The notes under the pieces were generated by a model that was not told the origin of the DNA, ran no database searches, and saw only the letters and a list, made by a program, of their open reading frames with translations. 64,000 nucleotides of DNA from Sunxiuqinia sp963678245 (GTDB lineage: Bacteria > Bacteroidota > Bacteroidia > Bacteroidales > Prolixibacteraceae). The stretch spans positions 3,360,388-3,424,387 of the forward strand of contig OZ223309.1 of assembly GCA_965140765.1 (NCBI GenBank). The letters are read 5' to 3'. The translations under genes were made by a program, and so were the position numbers. Each line of letters opens with the position of its first letter. Position 1 is the first letter of the stretch. Below are positions 55,299-64,000 of this stretch, one piece after another.

Positions 55299-56867
55299 TC
55301 AGAATATTTTGCCCATCACTCCGTATAAACTCAACTTAAGTTTTAGATTCCGGAGCTGAGCCAATTCGTAATAACATTTATCCACATACAGCTTTAAGAA
55401 AGCATCTGCACGCCGATCGATTTCCTCCTCAAGTAAAACCTGATGTAATTTCGCTGAATCCAGTTGCTCAATTGAAATAAATCTTTTTATTTCACCATCC
55501 GCAATCAATTTCTCTTTCAACAAAGCCAATAGAAATGGGAAATGGAGAGTATGCTCAGGCTGATGATTTTCACGAAATTCGTTGAGATCATCGCGAATCT
55601 GGTAGGCAATACCAAACCAATCAGAAAAAGTCTCCAGACACATTAAATCTTCTTTCGATGCCCCTCCGTTAATCGCACCGAGCAACAGCGCGACCTTTAA
55701 AGCTTCCCCTGTCTTTTGTGTAAATATATGTAGTAAATTATCGACTGCATACGATTTCAATTGACCGCCAAGATTTAAGTCGGCCCCCTGCCCTTTTGAT
55801 AAATTTACATGCGATGAAGAAACGACTTGCAGTGATTTGGCCAACACGCCAGAACTTACCTGTAAGCTGGATAACAATTGGTAACCTTTGCCGATTAAAA
55901 AGTCACCCACATTAATGGCTACCGGAATTCCATGAGAACGGTGCAGTGTTTCCTGATCATACCTAAAATCGTCATCATCCTCAATGTCATCATGAATGAG
56001 AGAGGCTTTATGAAAGCATTCAATAATTAATGCCAATGCAGCCTGAAGCTCATCGTTCGGTTCACTTGCATAGGAGCGATAGGCCAGGACAGTCAGCAAC
56101 GGTCGAATACGTTGTCCTCCCATAATCAACATACGTTTCGCCAGCTTCTCCGTTTCATCATTCGGATTGAAGTAATGTTGAAGCGTAAATTCAGCAAAAT
56201 AATCTTGCACCTGGTCTTTCAATAGAGAAACTGATAGTGGTTGCTTTTCATCATCGGGTTTCAAAAGATGCATCTCTTCAAACAGCCAACCATAATCCAC
56301 ATTGGTATTTTCGCAGCCGTTATGCAAAAGTGGCAATCCCATAACCGGAACTGCTGCTCGTGAAACAGGCTCAAATGAACGCTGCAAAACCGGCATACAA
56401 CTCACACCAATCACGGCATCAATAGCTCCTTCCTCAACCAACCCCACGGCAACCGTAGTTCCTTCTGCCACCAAGGTTGTGTATCCCAAGGCTTCCGCTT
56501 TACTCAATACGCTGTCAATCTGACAACCTTTGCATCCGGCACAAATTAAGCCAAGTGAATCCATGTCGCCCTCGCAGGATTTCGAATTTTTCAGACATTG
56601 AGGCAACAACAACAAGCGACGCTCAAATGGGGTGGCTGCAATAACGTCTCGCCACAATTCATTTCCACATAGCACAATGGTAAAGTCCAAAAATTCCTGA
56701 TCAGCAGACAAATTTGCAAGTACCTCCAAAGCCATTTCTTCCAACAGCGAAAAATCAGCAGGCGGAAGCATTCCTTTCTGCATAACCAAGCGCTTGGCCT
56801 CCTTTCGAAGAAGGCTCCGAAGCTTAATATCTTGTGGAACTTTTAATATGCGTTGTGTTTTTATCAT
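55299..56867 (-). CDS. DUF116 domain fused to a trans-prenyl diphosphate synthase
   Basis: A 522-residue two-domain protein. The N-terminal half (about 1-205) is DUF116-like, with a cysteine cluster C91, C98 and CAGCKGC (109-115). The C-terminal half is an isoprenoid diphosphate synthase: GGQRIRP (250-256), first Asp-rich motif HDDIEDD (Asp293, 294, 297), KTGEA and second motif DDLNE (426-430). An Ala at position -5 and Ser at -4 before the first motif, with only two residues between the aspartates, fits a medium- or long-chain synthase rather than a bacterial FPP synthase. The role of the cysteine domain is unknown. It starts six bases after the radical SAM gene. Confidence 0.88.
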   Translation of the reverse strand: MIKTQRILKVPQDIKLRSLLRKEAKRLVMQKGMLPPADFSLLEEMALEVLANLSADQEFLDFTIVLCGNELWRDVIAATPFERRLLLLPQCLKNSKSCEGDMDSLGLICAGCKGCQIDSVLSKAEALGYTTLVAEGTTVAVGLVEEGAIDAVIGVSCMPVLQRSFEPVSRAAVPVMGLPLLHNGCENTNVDYGWLFEEMHLLKPDDEKQPLSVSLLKDQVQDYFAEFTLQHYFNPNDETEKLAKRMLIMGGQRIRPLLTVLAYRSYASEPNDELQAALALIIECFHKASLIHDDIEDDDDFRYDQETLHRSHGIPVAINVGDFLIGKGYQLLSSLQVSSGVLAKSLQVVSSSHVNLSKGQGADLNLGGQLKSYAVDNLLHIFTQKTGEALKVALLLGAINGGASKEDLMCLETFSDWFGIAYQIRDDLNEFRENHQPEHTLHFPFLLALLKEKLIADGEIKRFISIEQLDSAKLHQVLLEEEIDRRADAFLKLYVDKCYYELAQLRNLKLKLSLYGVMGKIF

Positions 56868-56873
56868 CGTTGT

Positions 56874-58049
56874 TTATCCGTACGCACCCAAACCGAAAAA
56901 AGCCCGGTTCTTTGCAAATTTATAAATCCATTTTTTCTCGGGAATTGGCTTTCCTGCCCCGTGACTGGCAACCGGAGTCATCCACCTCAATCGTTCAAGT
57001 TCATTCTCTCTACCTGAAGTGTCATTGGCCTCATGTTTTTCAACAAAATTGGCCAACCACTGCGGGTCTTCCATAATAATACAGCCTGAAGTTTTCCTGG
57101 GTATTTCAACTTTCAAGTCTCTTAAAAATTCCGAAGACTGGTAAATTTCAGCCAACGGTTTATCGCCAACTTGGTCCTTGGCAAATTGAATCACGGGACA
57201 AGGTTCAATATCTCCCGATGCGTTGATATGGTGACTCAACCCGGAAGCAGCTGGACATAGCCCATTCCCTTCACCATCCCAGTAAGCATCGATAATAGCG
57301 ATGTTGTATTTTGTTCGCGCTTCAACCATGTGCAAGCGTAACTGTTGTATTTGTTGTTTGCTCAAACTTAATTCGATGGTCGCATTCTCCCCAACCGGGC
57401 GATAAACATAGTACCACAAATAGAGCACTCCTTTGTCAATCAGCGACTGGATAAATTTTTCAGACAAAGCCAATTTCAAATTTGATTTACACACACTCAT
57501 CGCCACACCAGTAACTAAACCGGCATTGGTAGCGTGTTGAATGGCTTCTTGCGTACGATGAAAAACATCGTTTCCGCCACGACGCACATCTGCGACTTGT
57601 TCATCTCCTTCAAAACTAATCAGTGGTGTTACATTCGCACACTTCCGAAGCTTTTCAGCAACTTCCTCGGACAATAAAGTTCCGTTGGTAAACAACTGAA
57701 AATAGCAATCCTGATGTTTTTGAAAAATATCAAACAAGGGCTTATATAACAAAGGTTCTCCGCCCAGAATCCCGAAGAAATAAGATCCATGAGCTTTCGT
57801 TTCTGTAATAATTTGATCCAACTTTGCGACCGACATTCGGCTGTTTTTCTTTTTCCCCATCACCCAACACCCCTGGCAATTCAGGTTGCAATCATCGGTT
57901 ACAGAAATAAAATGGAAAGCTGGGAAAAATTCGCCCTTTTTTAACCGTTTCTGATAACGATTAAAGCTTATAGTTCCCTTCACTCCCATATTGTAGAAGA
58001 ACTTATATAAGCATTTCCTATCGGTTTTAAACAGTAATTGTTTCAGCAT
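56874..58049 (-). CDS. Radical SAM enzyme
   Basis: A 391-residue radical SAM protein. The CxxxCxxC cluster is DDCNLNCQGC, followed by the GGEP SAM-binding motif about 35 residues later. The C-terminal part has further cysteines in GLCPAAS, DIEPCPV and SGCII, suggesting a SPASM-like auxiliary cluster. The first cluster sits after a 50-residue basic leader. The ATG at 58049, one base after the upstream stop, is the better start; a GTG at 58067 is also possible. The reaction is unknown. The setting next to a prenyl synthase and cyclase recalls HpnH, the radical SAM enzyme of hopanoid synthesis, but the C-terminal layout differs. Confidence 0.85.
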   Translation of the reverse strand: MLKQLLFKTDRKCLYKFFYNMGVKGTISFNRYQKRLKKGEFFPAFHFISVTDDCNLNCQGCWVMGKKKNSRMSVAKLDQIITETKAHGSYFFGILGGEPLLYKPLFDIFQKHQDCYFQLFTNGTLLSEEVAEKLRKCANVTPLISFEGDEQVADVRRGGNDVFHRTQEAIQHATNAGLVTGVAMSVCKSNLKLALSEKFIQSLIDKGVLYLWYYVYRPVGENATIELSLSKQQIQQLRLHMVEARTKYNIAIIDAYWDGEGNGLCPAASGLSHHINASGDIEPCPVIQFAKDQVGDKPLAEIYQSSEFLRDLKVEIPRKTSGCIIMEDPQWLANFVEKHEANDTSGRENELERLRWMTPVASHGAGKPIPEKKWIYKFAKNRAFFGLGAYG

Positions 58050-58050
58050 A

Positions 58051-58818
58051 CTATTTTTTTCCTTCACTCTTTCTAAACTGTTCTAATGCATTTCGTCTTT
58101 CTTCCTCAGCCATTTGAACAACCCCCTGCTTGAAAATATTCTTACGAACTTGATTTCGTTCATTTAATCGGACAAATAAGCTACTCTGCTTACTAGCTCC
58201 CGACTCGCTTTCTGTTTCAGGTTCTGCTCCAGCCAAAGTTGACTGTTCCTCCAATCGTGGAAACATGATAGCCAACGTTGGACAAGTTCGTCCGCATGCC
58301 GGGCAATTATTCTTACAAGCCAGCGGATTAATTACTTTTAAGGCCTTTTTGTTATAGCTGTATACACCAAATAAGCAAAACCGGGCACACTGCCCGCAAA
58401 GCGTACATCGGGACTCGTCAATAATCGGATACCACGCCGGTACATCCAAATCGGACACTTGGACCTGATAGCGGGCTTGTCCATCACTCAATTGAAACGT
58501 CCCGTGCAACTGCTCAAGAATTTCATCCACCGAAAGTTCTTTAAAGTTCAGCACGTCATAACTACCAAGCTCTACTCCTCCTTGTTTAAACATGTTCTTA
58601 ACGGCTCTGGGGTAGCAAGCTACAACGATTTTGTGGGTGTAGTTTTTCCCAATAGTATGAAGTACATCCTTTTCATGAACTGAAAAGGCACACAGATCCT
58701 TCAATTCAAACACATCAACATCCAGCTTACTAAAACGATCTGCTAATTGGCCTGTTTTTGATGATGAAATGACATTTGCCCCACACCGGCAAAAAAGGAT
58801 ACATGTTTTTGCAATCAT
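58051..58818 (-). CDS. HdrA-like 2[4Fe-4S] ferredoxin-type protein
   Basis: A 255-residue iron-sulfur protein. The N-terminal domain contains FCRCGANV and VVACYPRAV, resembling the small N-terminal part of HdrA in heterodisulfide reductases. It is followed by two [4Fe-4S] motifs, CTLCGQCARFC and CKNNCPACGRTC. The C-terminal 75 residues are charged and of unknown fold. It is the first gene of the terpenoid operon and probably passes electrons to the radical SAM enzyme, which starts one base after its stop. An ATG at 58818 is preferred to the TTG at 58830. Confidence 0.8.
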   Translation of the reverse strand: MIAKTCILFCRCGANVISSSKTGQLADRFSKLDVDVFELKDLCAFSVHEKDVLHTIGKNYTHKIVVACYPRAVKNMFKQGGVELGSYDVLNFKELSVDEILEQLHGTFQLSDGQARYQVQVSDLDVPAWYPIIDESRCTLCGQCARFCLFGVYSYNKKALKVINPLACKNNCPACGRTCPTLAIMFPRLEEQSTLAGAEPETESESGASKQSSLFVRLNERNQVRKNIFKQGVVQMAEEERRNALEQFRKSEGKK

Positions 58819-59024
58819 ACTCTTTGTCAATTGAATGAACTAAGTAAATTAAAATCTTTGCAACCGGGAAATCCAAATACGAATTCTATGGCAGCATTAA
58901 CAAGTTTTCACAAAAAGTATAATTATTATTCTTTGAATATATTTATTATGTCATTACATCCTTGCAATATCAACCAAATATCAGTAGTATTATAGTATAA
59001 AAATTATCAATCACAATCTGTCTT

Positions 59025-59465
59025 ATGGCGACTGCAAACACGATTCATTGGAAGGATAAATACTCCATTGGAAACAAGTCCATCGACTCAGATCACATGA
59101 AATTATTTGAAATATATAATCAATTGGTCGAGCTGGTAAATATGGGTTACAACAAGTCGACGTTTTCGGAAGCACTTTCGAAGATGACTGACTATAGCAT
59201 CTATCATTTTAAAAAGGAAGAAGAATACATGGAAAAAATGATGTATCCGGACCTTAACATGCACAAAAAAGAACACCGCTCATACATTTTGAAAATTTCC
59301 TATTTCAACGCGAATTTCAGCACCAACAATCCTCCAAATGCGCTTCACATTATGAAGTTTATAGAAGAATGGTGGAAAAGTCATATTCAAAAGATCGATC
59401 CAGAATACGAATACTTCAAAAAATCAAATCACCTTAAAGTTCGATACCAAACATTGAAGTTCTAA
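59025..59465 (+). CDS. Bacteriohemerythrin
   Basis: A 146-residue four-helix di-iron protein. The ligand set is visible: His24 (DSDHMKLFEI), His61 and Glu65 (YHFKKEEE), His80 and His84 (MHKKEH), and His120 with Asp125 (WWKSHIQKID). Hemerythrins bind oxygen or sense it; in bacteria they supply oxygen or nitric oxide sensing. It is divergent from the terpenoid operon with 206 bases between, and is followed by a TfoX-C gene. Confidence 0.92.
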   Translation: MATANTIHWKDKYSIGNKSIDSDHMKLFEIYNQLVELVNMGYNKSTFSEALSKMTDYSIYHFKKEEEYMEKMMYPDLNMHKKEHRSYILKISYFNANFSTNNPPNALHIMKFIEEWWKSHIQKIDPEYEYFKKSNHLKVRYQTLKF

Positions 59466-59491
59466 TTGACCAACTATTTAGGCTAAAAATT

Positions 59492-59755
59492 ATGCAACAA
59501 TTACGCGATCTACCCAACATCGGAACAATAGCTGAAAACAAATTAAGGGAAGTTGGAATCGAAACCCCTGAACAGCTGAAAACAATTGGAGCGGAACAAA
59601 CATTTACTCGTTTAAAGACAGTCGACAAAGGAGCCTGCTTAAGTATGTTGTGTGCGCTGGAAGGAGCAATATTGGGGATCCGGTGGCACCAGTTACCTAA
59701 AGAACGAAAGCAAGAACTTAAAGAATTCCTGAACATGCGAAATATACAACAATAG
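59492..59755 (+). CDS. TfoX C-terminal domain protein
   Basis: An 87-residue protein consisting only of a TfoX_C domain (DLPNIGTIAENKLREVGIET and RWHQLPKERKQEL), a helix-hairpin-helix-like unit. In Haemophilus and Vibrio, TfoX/Sxy controls competence; a lone C-terminal domain is common elsewhere and has no proven role. It lies 26 bases after the hemerythrin gene and 4 bases before the VOC gene. Confidence 0.88.
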   Translation: MQQLRDLPNIGTIAENKLREVGIETPEQLKTIGAEQTFTRLKTVDKGACLSMLCALEGAILGIRWHQLPKERKQELKEFLNMRNIQQ

Positions 59756-59759
59756 AATT

Positions 59760-60182
59760 ATGAAACCACGTTTAAACATTGTTACAATTGGCGTAACCAA
59801 TCTCAAAAAATCTTGTGAATTTTACCGAAAAGCTTTGGGCTGGGAAACTGCAAAAGGAAGCGATGACCAGATCGCTTTTTACAACCAATCCGGCATCATA
59901 TTTGCCTTGTATCCTTTGGATAAATTAGCAAAAGACGCAGAAATACCGGCAGATCGAAGCAGATTTTCGGGTGTTACTTTAGCAATCAATTTGGAATCAA
60001 TAGAAGCTATAGACCAGCTTTACAAACAAGTCATTGAAAATGGAGGAAAATCATTGGTTGAACCCAGAAAAACTTTCTGGGGCGGATACGATTGCTACTT
60101 TGCGGACCCTGATGGTCATTCGTGGGAAATAGCCTGGGCTCCGTTTTGGAAGTTTGACGACAATGGGAATTTGATTTTGTGA
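59760..60182 (+). CDS. VOC-family (glyoxalase/bleomycin resistance-like) protein
   Basis: A 140-residue VOC superfamily protein: NIVTIGVTNLKKSCEFYRKA at the start, and GGYDCYFADPDGHSWEIAWA at the end, which carries the metal-ligand Glu. The pattern is that of a single VOC unit that pairs as a dimer. The substrate is not known. It is likely in one transcript with the TfoX-C gene. Confidence 0.9.
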   Translation: MKPRLNIVTIGVTNLKKSCEFYRKALGWETAKGSDDQIAFYNQSGIIFALYPLDKLAKDAEIPADRSRFSGVTLAINLESIEAIDQLYKQVIENGGKSLVEPRKTFWGGYDCYFADPDGHSWEIAWAPFWKFDDNGNLIL

Positions 60183-60370
60183 TAAAAAATGCAACATCGA
60201 AAATCAATAACATGAAATAGACAAAGTAGCTACACCATATTGAATACTCTTCTACAACTCAATCTATCTTCAATCAAATATAACCAGCACTTAAGTTTAC
60301 GCACAGACAGAAGCATAATTATTTCAGGCGAATTCCGAGTGTAGCTATTACAAATAAACAATCACAAAAC

Positions 60371-62416
60371 ATGAAAACAACTAAGCTTATCAACTACCTA
60401 CTTCTATCAGTTATAGTTCTTTCTATAACCGCAGCACATTCGATAGGAGCACCCACAAAGTTTGGGAAAATCGACATTGAGAACCTAAAAAAGAACTCAT
60501 GTCCAATTGATTCCAATGCTCATGCTTATTATATATTTGATATTGGAGAGTCTGAATTCAAATACAACACGGCTAATGGAGACGAAGGTTTTCAAATTGT
60601 TTTCACACGCCATTTTAGAATCAAGATACTTGACAACCAAGGATTTTCCTTCGGAAACATAAAGATTCCATTATACCAATCAAATTCGGGAGAAGAAAAC
60701 ATCGGCACTCTAAAGGCATATACATACAACCTCGGAAAAGGGAAAGTTGAAAAAGAAAAACTTGACAGGAAAGACGTTTTGTATGAGCAAACCAGTGAAA
60801 ATTGGGAAACTCAAAAATTTGCAATGCCAAATATTAAGGCTGGTTCAATCATCGAAATCGAATACACAATCACGTCCGACTTCCTATTTAATCTTCAGGA
60901 ATGGTATTTTCAGAAAAGCATTCCTGTTATACATAGCGAATATAAAGTCTGCATTCCAGAGTACTTTAACTATAATCAAACAGAAACCGGGTATTTCCCG
61001 GTAAACAGGGAAGTTGGTTCAAGACCAAACTCAGTAACATTCAACAGCATGATCAGAAGTACTAACAACCGTGTAACAAGCTCAAAGTCTTCATCCAGCA
61101 CCATTAATTATATAGAAAATACTTATCACTTTCGAGCCGATAATATTACTCCATTTCCAAAAGAAAAATATTTAAAAACAGAAGATAATTATTTATCGAA
61201 GATTACCTTCGAATTGCAATCTACTAGATTTCCTAATTCACCACTAAAATATTACACGACCAGCTGGGAAGAAATAGATAAAAACTTGAACGATAGTGAA
61301 TATTTTGGCAAAACACTTAGCAGAAATAATCACCTTAAGGATGAAATTGCTTTGCTTAAGTCTAGCGGCGAAATAGATGAAGCATTATTAAATAGTGCAT
61401 TCAACCACATTAAAAAGAAAATAAGTTGGAACGGAAAAAGAACTAAATATGTTGAGTTCTCATTAAGCAAAGCATATAAAAATGGAGAGGGAAATTGCGC
61501 TGATATCAATTTAAACCTTGTAGCGCTACTTCAAGAGTTAGGTTTTAACAGCTATCCCATTATTTTAAGTACACAGGACAACGGAATTATCCATCCGGCA
61601 CATCCATCATTATCAAGCTTTAACTACGTCATAGCTTTGGTTGAACTAAATGGGAAAAATTACCTAATGGACGCTACTTCTCCGATCTCTACGATCAATC
61701 TAATCCCAACCCGTTGTTTAAACGACAAAGGACGTATTATTGGTGATGTGGCTGAAAAATGGATTAACCTAATGGATTACAAATCATATACTGTAAAGGC
61801 AACCTACCAGATAACGATTGACAGTACGCTGATTCTAAATGGCGCGATCAAAAAAAGATTGGACGATTACGGTGCATATAACTATAAGGTAAAGCTTGAG
61901 GAAACAAACGACGCATTGGCTTTTATTTCGAAAGATGAGGGAAAAAACTTAGGGGTAGAAGTTACGGATATTGAAGTAGAGGGGCTCGAAAACCAAGGGA
62001 AGTCTCTAAACATAAAATACAAATTTACTGAAGGGAAAATGCTTAACAACGCTGGAGGAATGATCTATTTCACTCCCGTACTTGATCCATTCTTTAGTGA
62101 AAATCCATTCAAATTAGAGAAGAGAGAATTTCCGGTAGAATTCAACCATCCATATCAATTTCTAAATATCTACAACTACTTTCTTCCTGAAAATATGGAA
62201 GTTACTGAATTACCCAAACCAATAGCCGTTACATTACCCGAAAATAACGGAATGTTCTACTATAACATTCAACAGATAGCGAACATTCTTACGATCACTT
62301 CTACCATGAGAATTAATAAAAGCCTTTTTCTTCCAAATGAATACGAATACCTTAAATCGTTCTTCCAACATATCATAGATAAGCAAAATGAGCTTGTTGT
62401 TTTAAAAAAGATCTAA
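60371..62416 (+). CDS. DUF3857 / transglutaminase-like exported protein
   Basis: A 681-residue protein with a signal peptide and DUF3857 domain (about 40-300), followed by a transglutaminase-like core: the Cys376 nucleophile in EGNCADINL, and SSFNYVIALVELNGKNYLMD. The His of the usual Cys-His-Asp triad is replaced by Asn in FNYVIA, so classical transglutaminase or protease activity is unlikely unless another residue substitutes. The role of this family in Bacteroidota is not known. The next gene is a related, shorter one. Confidence 0.85.
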   Translation: MKTTKLINYLLLSVIVLSITAAHSIGAPTKFGKIDIENLKKNSCPIDSNAHAYYIFDIGESEFKYNTANGDEGFQIVFTRHFRIKILDNQGFSFGNIKIPLYQSNSGEENIGTLKAYTYNLGKGKVEKEKLDRKDVLYEQTSENWETQKFAMPNIKAGSIIEIEYTITSDFLFNLQEWYFQKSIPVIHSEYKVCIPEYFNYNQTETGYFPVNREVGSRPNSVTFNSMIRSTNNRVTSSKSSSSTINYIENTYHFRADNITPFPKEKYLKTEDNYLSKITFELQSTRFPNSPLKYYTTSWEEIDKNLNDSEYFGKTLSRNNHLKDEIALLKSSGEIDEALLNSAFNHIKKKISWNGKRTKYVEFSLSKAYKNGEGNCADINLNLVALLQELGFNSYPIILSTQDNGIIHPAHPSLSSFNYVIALVELNGKNYLMDATSPISTINLIPTRCLNDKGRIIGDVAEKWINLMDYKSYTVKATYQITIDSTLILNGAIKKRLDDYGAYNYKVKLEETNDALAFISKDEGKNLGVEVTDIEVEGLENQGKSLNIKYKFTEGKMLNNAGGMIYFTPVLDPFFSENPFKLEKREFPVEFNHPYQFLNIYNYFLPENMEVTELPKPIAVTLPENNGMFYYNIQQIANILTITSTMRINKSLFLPNEYEYLKSFFQHIIDKQNELVVLKKI

Positions 62417-62458
62417 CTCACAGGAAATTAAAGCATATCATATAAAAAAACTACCTGA

Positions 62459-64000
62459 ATGAAAAAGTCAATCTTTTTTCTTCCATTCTTTTTTCTTCTG
62501 TCAGCTTATTGCTTTGGACAACAAAAGTTTAACGTTTCCCTGATTGCTGATTCTTTAATAGAGGAAGCTGATGTGTCTACGTTATACGGTATTCAGACAC
62601 CAAATACATAAGAAATTCAATTGACCATTATCAGAAATCCGTTTATTTTGTTGCCACTGTTTTAAATGCCAACGGCCGTTCTTCTTCAAATCTAAATATC
62701 TACTACGACAGGAATTCAAGTATTAGTTCAATAGAAATCAACATATATGACGAAACCGGAAATCTCGTGAAAAAAGTCAAGAAAAAGGACATAAACGATT
62801 ACGCCTATAACAATAGTTACACATTGATGAGTGATAGCAGAATAAAATATTACTCGCCATCGCAAAATTATTATCCGTACACAGTCGAATATTCATATAC
62901 GATTGACCACAAGAGTGTCGTTGGATTTAAGAACTGGCATCCGACTGATTGGTTTAACAATTCTGCAGAAAGAACTCAGTTAACTTTTGAAACACCTGGA
63001 GAGCTAAAACTGAACTACAAAGAGCTAAATGCTGATTTTGAAGCCAATCATGAAGTGCGGGGGAATACAACTATTCACCGATGGGAAATTAAGAACCTCA
63101 AGGCTATTAAAGATGAACCGATGTCTCCTCCTTATTTAGATCAACTCCCAACCGTGATGCTAGCTCCTTCCGAAGTTTCATTTGAAGGATACAGCGGTGA
63201 TTTTAGCAGTTGGAAGACTATGGGGTACTGGACTCTAGGACTCATGAAAGACAGACAGGAGCTACCAAACGAAACGATTACAAAAATCAAAGAACTAACA
63301 GATACAATCGAAACCGACAGGGAAAAAGTTAAAGCGATTTATAAATATATGCAAAGGGGAACACGGTATGTGAACATCGCTTTAGGCATTGGAGGTTATC
63401 AACCACTTCCTGCCTCCGAAGTGGACAACAAAGGATATGGCGACTGTAAAGCGTTAAGCAACTATATGTGCTCTTTATTACAGTGTGTGGGAATCAAGGC
63501 TCACTACGCTGAAATTGGAAATGGGAAAACCCAACAAATCAAATATCCTGAATTCCCCAGCACCAATCAGACTAATCATATTATTGTGTGCGTTCCACTA
63601 ACAACTGATACAATTTGGTTAGAGTGCACCAATCAAAACTTCCCGTTTGGCTATATCGGCTCAAGCAATTCAAATAGATTTACCCTACTTATTACTGAAG
63701 CGGGAGGAGTGCTCGCAAAAACACCAACCTACGAAGCAGAAAACAATTTCCGAAAATCCACAATCGACATCAAGTTAAATGAAAATGGTGGAGCTGACTT
63801 TTCTCTCAATTCCCATTTTTCAAATTGTTCCTACGAAGATGTTTTCCCATATATCAACAGGTCTAAAGAAGAACAAAAGAAATTTCTTCTAAAATCTATT
63901 GACATTGATGCACTATCAATTAATGATTTCTCTCTTCTGGATACGTCTAACGATCAAGCCTCAGCTCGCTTAAGCTTGAATGGAGATAATAAAAGTTACT
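62459..64000 (+). pseudogene. Second DUF3857/transglutaminase-like gene, frameshifted and cut by the window
   Basis: An ATG at 62459 opens a signal peptide (SIFFLPFFFLLSAYCFGQQ) and NVSLIADSLIEEADV, then the frame hits a stop at 62609. From about 62575 the reading continues in another frame as YVIRYSDTKYIRNSIDHYQ and stays open to the window edge. That part has DUF3857 features (PTDWFNNSAERTQLTFETPG) and a complete transglutaminase-like set: Cys in KGYGDCKALSNY, His in QTNHIIVC and acidic residue in WLECTNQ. Unlike its upstream neighbour, it keeps the His. The shift is near 62573-62578. Either the gene is disabled or one base is missing or two added in the assembly. Confidence 0.75.

Noticed and set aside
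52657..58830. Possibility that the operon is a standard hopanoid cluster.
   Set aside because: HpnC, HpnD, HpnE or other hopanoid genes are not nearby, and the radical SAM enzyme has a different C-terminal layout from HpnH; the label would be too specific.

Overview
The window is chromosomal DNA of a member of the Bacteroidota. The case rests on gene order and content: rpsU-xerC-hpf followed by four tRNAs, tuf, secE, nusG, rplKAJL, rpoBC and a DUF3467 gene; a type IX secretion gene (porT) plus a giant secreted protein with a type A C-terminal sorting domain; TamL-like and small lipoproteins; and promoter-like sequences of the form TTTG-N19-TAnnTTTG. An order such as Marinilabiliales (Prolixibacteraceae or a relative) is a guess from general flavour, not a demonstrated assignment. 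No IS element, integrated phage or CRISPR array was seen.

Layout. 1-15,500: a dodecin-like gene, then a long minus-strand transcription and translation block. It runs, in transcription order, rpsU, a XerC/D recombinase, hpf, tRNA-Thr(TGT), tRNA-Tyr, tRNA-Gly, tRNA-Thr(GGT), tuf, a degenerate tRNA-like element, secE, nusG, rplK, rplA, rplJ, rplL, a hairpin attenuator, rpoB, rpoC, DUF3467 and a terminator. 15,500-27,400: mostly minus-strand housekeeping genes (helix-hairpin-helix protein, NSS transporter, class II aldolase, TamL-like outer-membrane protein, rRNA methyltransferase, a frameshifted lipoprotein, an FAD protein, porT, menG, an AIR-synthase-like protein). 27,400-32,500: a tightly overlapped plus-strand run (SDR, Ldh2-type dehydrogenase, glycosyltransferase, LytS-type kinase, LytTR regulator) and a convergent nitroreductase. 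32,600-38,900: a 2,100-residue SprB-repeat protein. 39,000-52,660: gap, an FtsX/MacB permease, miaA, a Nudix gene, a glycosyltransferase, gmhA, rel, a Fur-family gene, purA and a DSD1-family PLP enzyme. 52,657-58,830: a compact five-gene minus-strand operon for an apparently uncharacterised isoprenoid pathway. 58,900-64,000: hemerythrin, TfoX-C, VOC and two DUF3857/transglutaminase-like genes, the second frameshifted and cut by the window edge.

The best candidate for an undescribed system is the five-gene operon at 52,657-58,830. It encodes an HdrA-like 2[4Fe-4S] protein, a radical SAM enzyme, a DUF116 domain fused to a trans-prenyl diphosphate synthase, a short alpha/alpha-toroid prenyltransferase-like protein, and a squalene-hopene-cyclase-like protein that keeps the DxDD acid motif. 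No squalene-forming genes lie beside it. This looks like a self-contained route that builds a long prenyl chain, cyclises it and modifies it by radical chemistry; the product is unknown.

Two genes carry frameshifts that only show when the frames are read by hand (lipoprotein at 22,585-23,040; DUF3857 gene from 62,459). Either they are decaying or the assembly has small indel errors.
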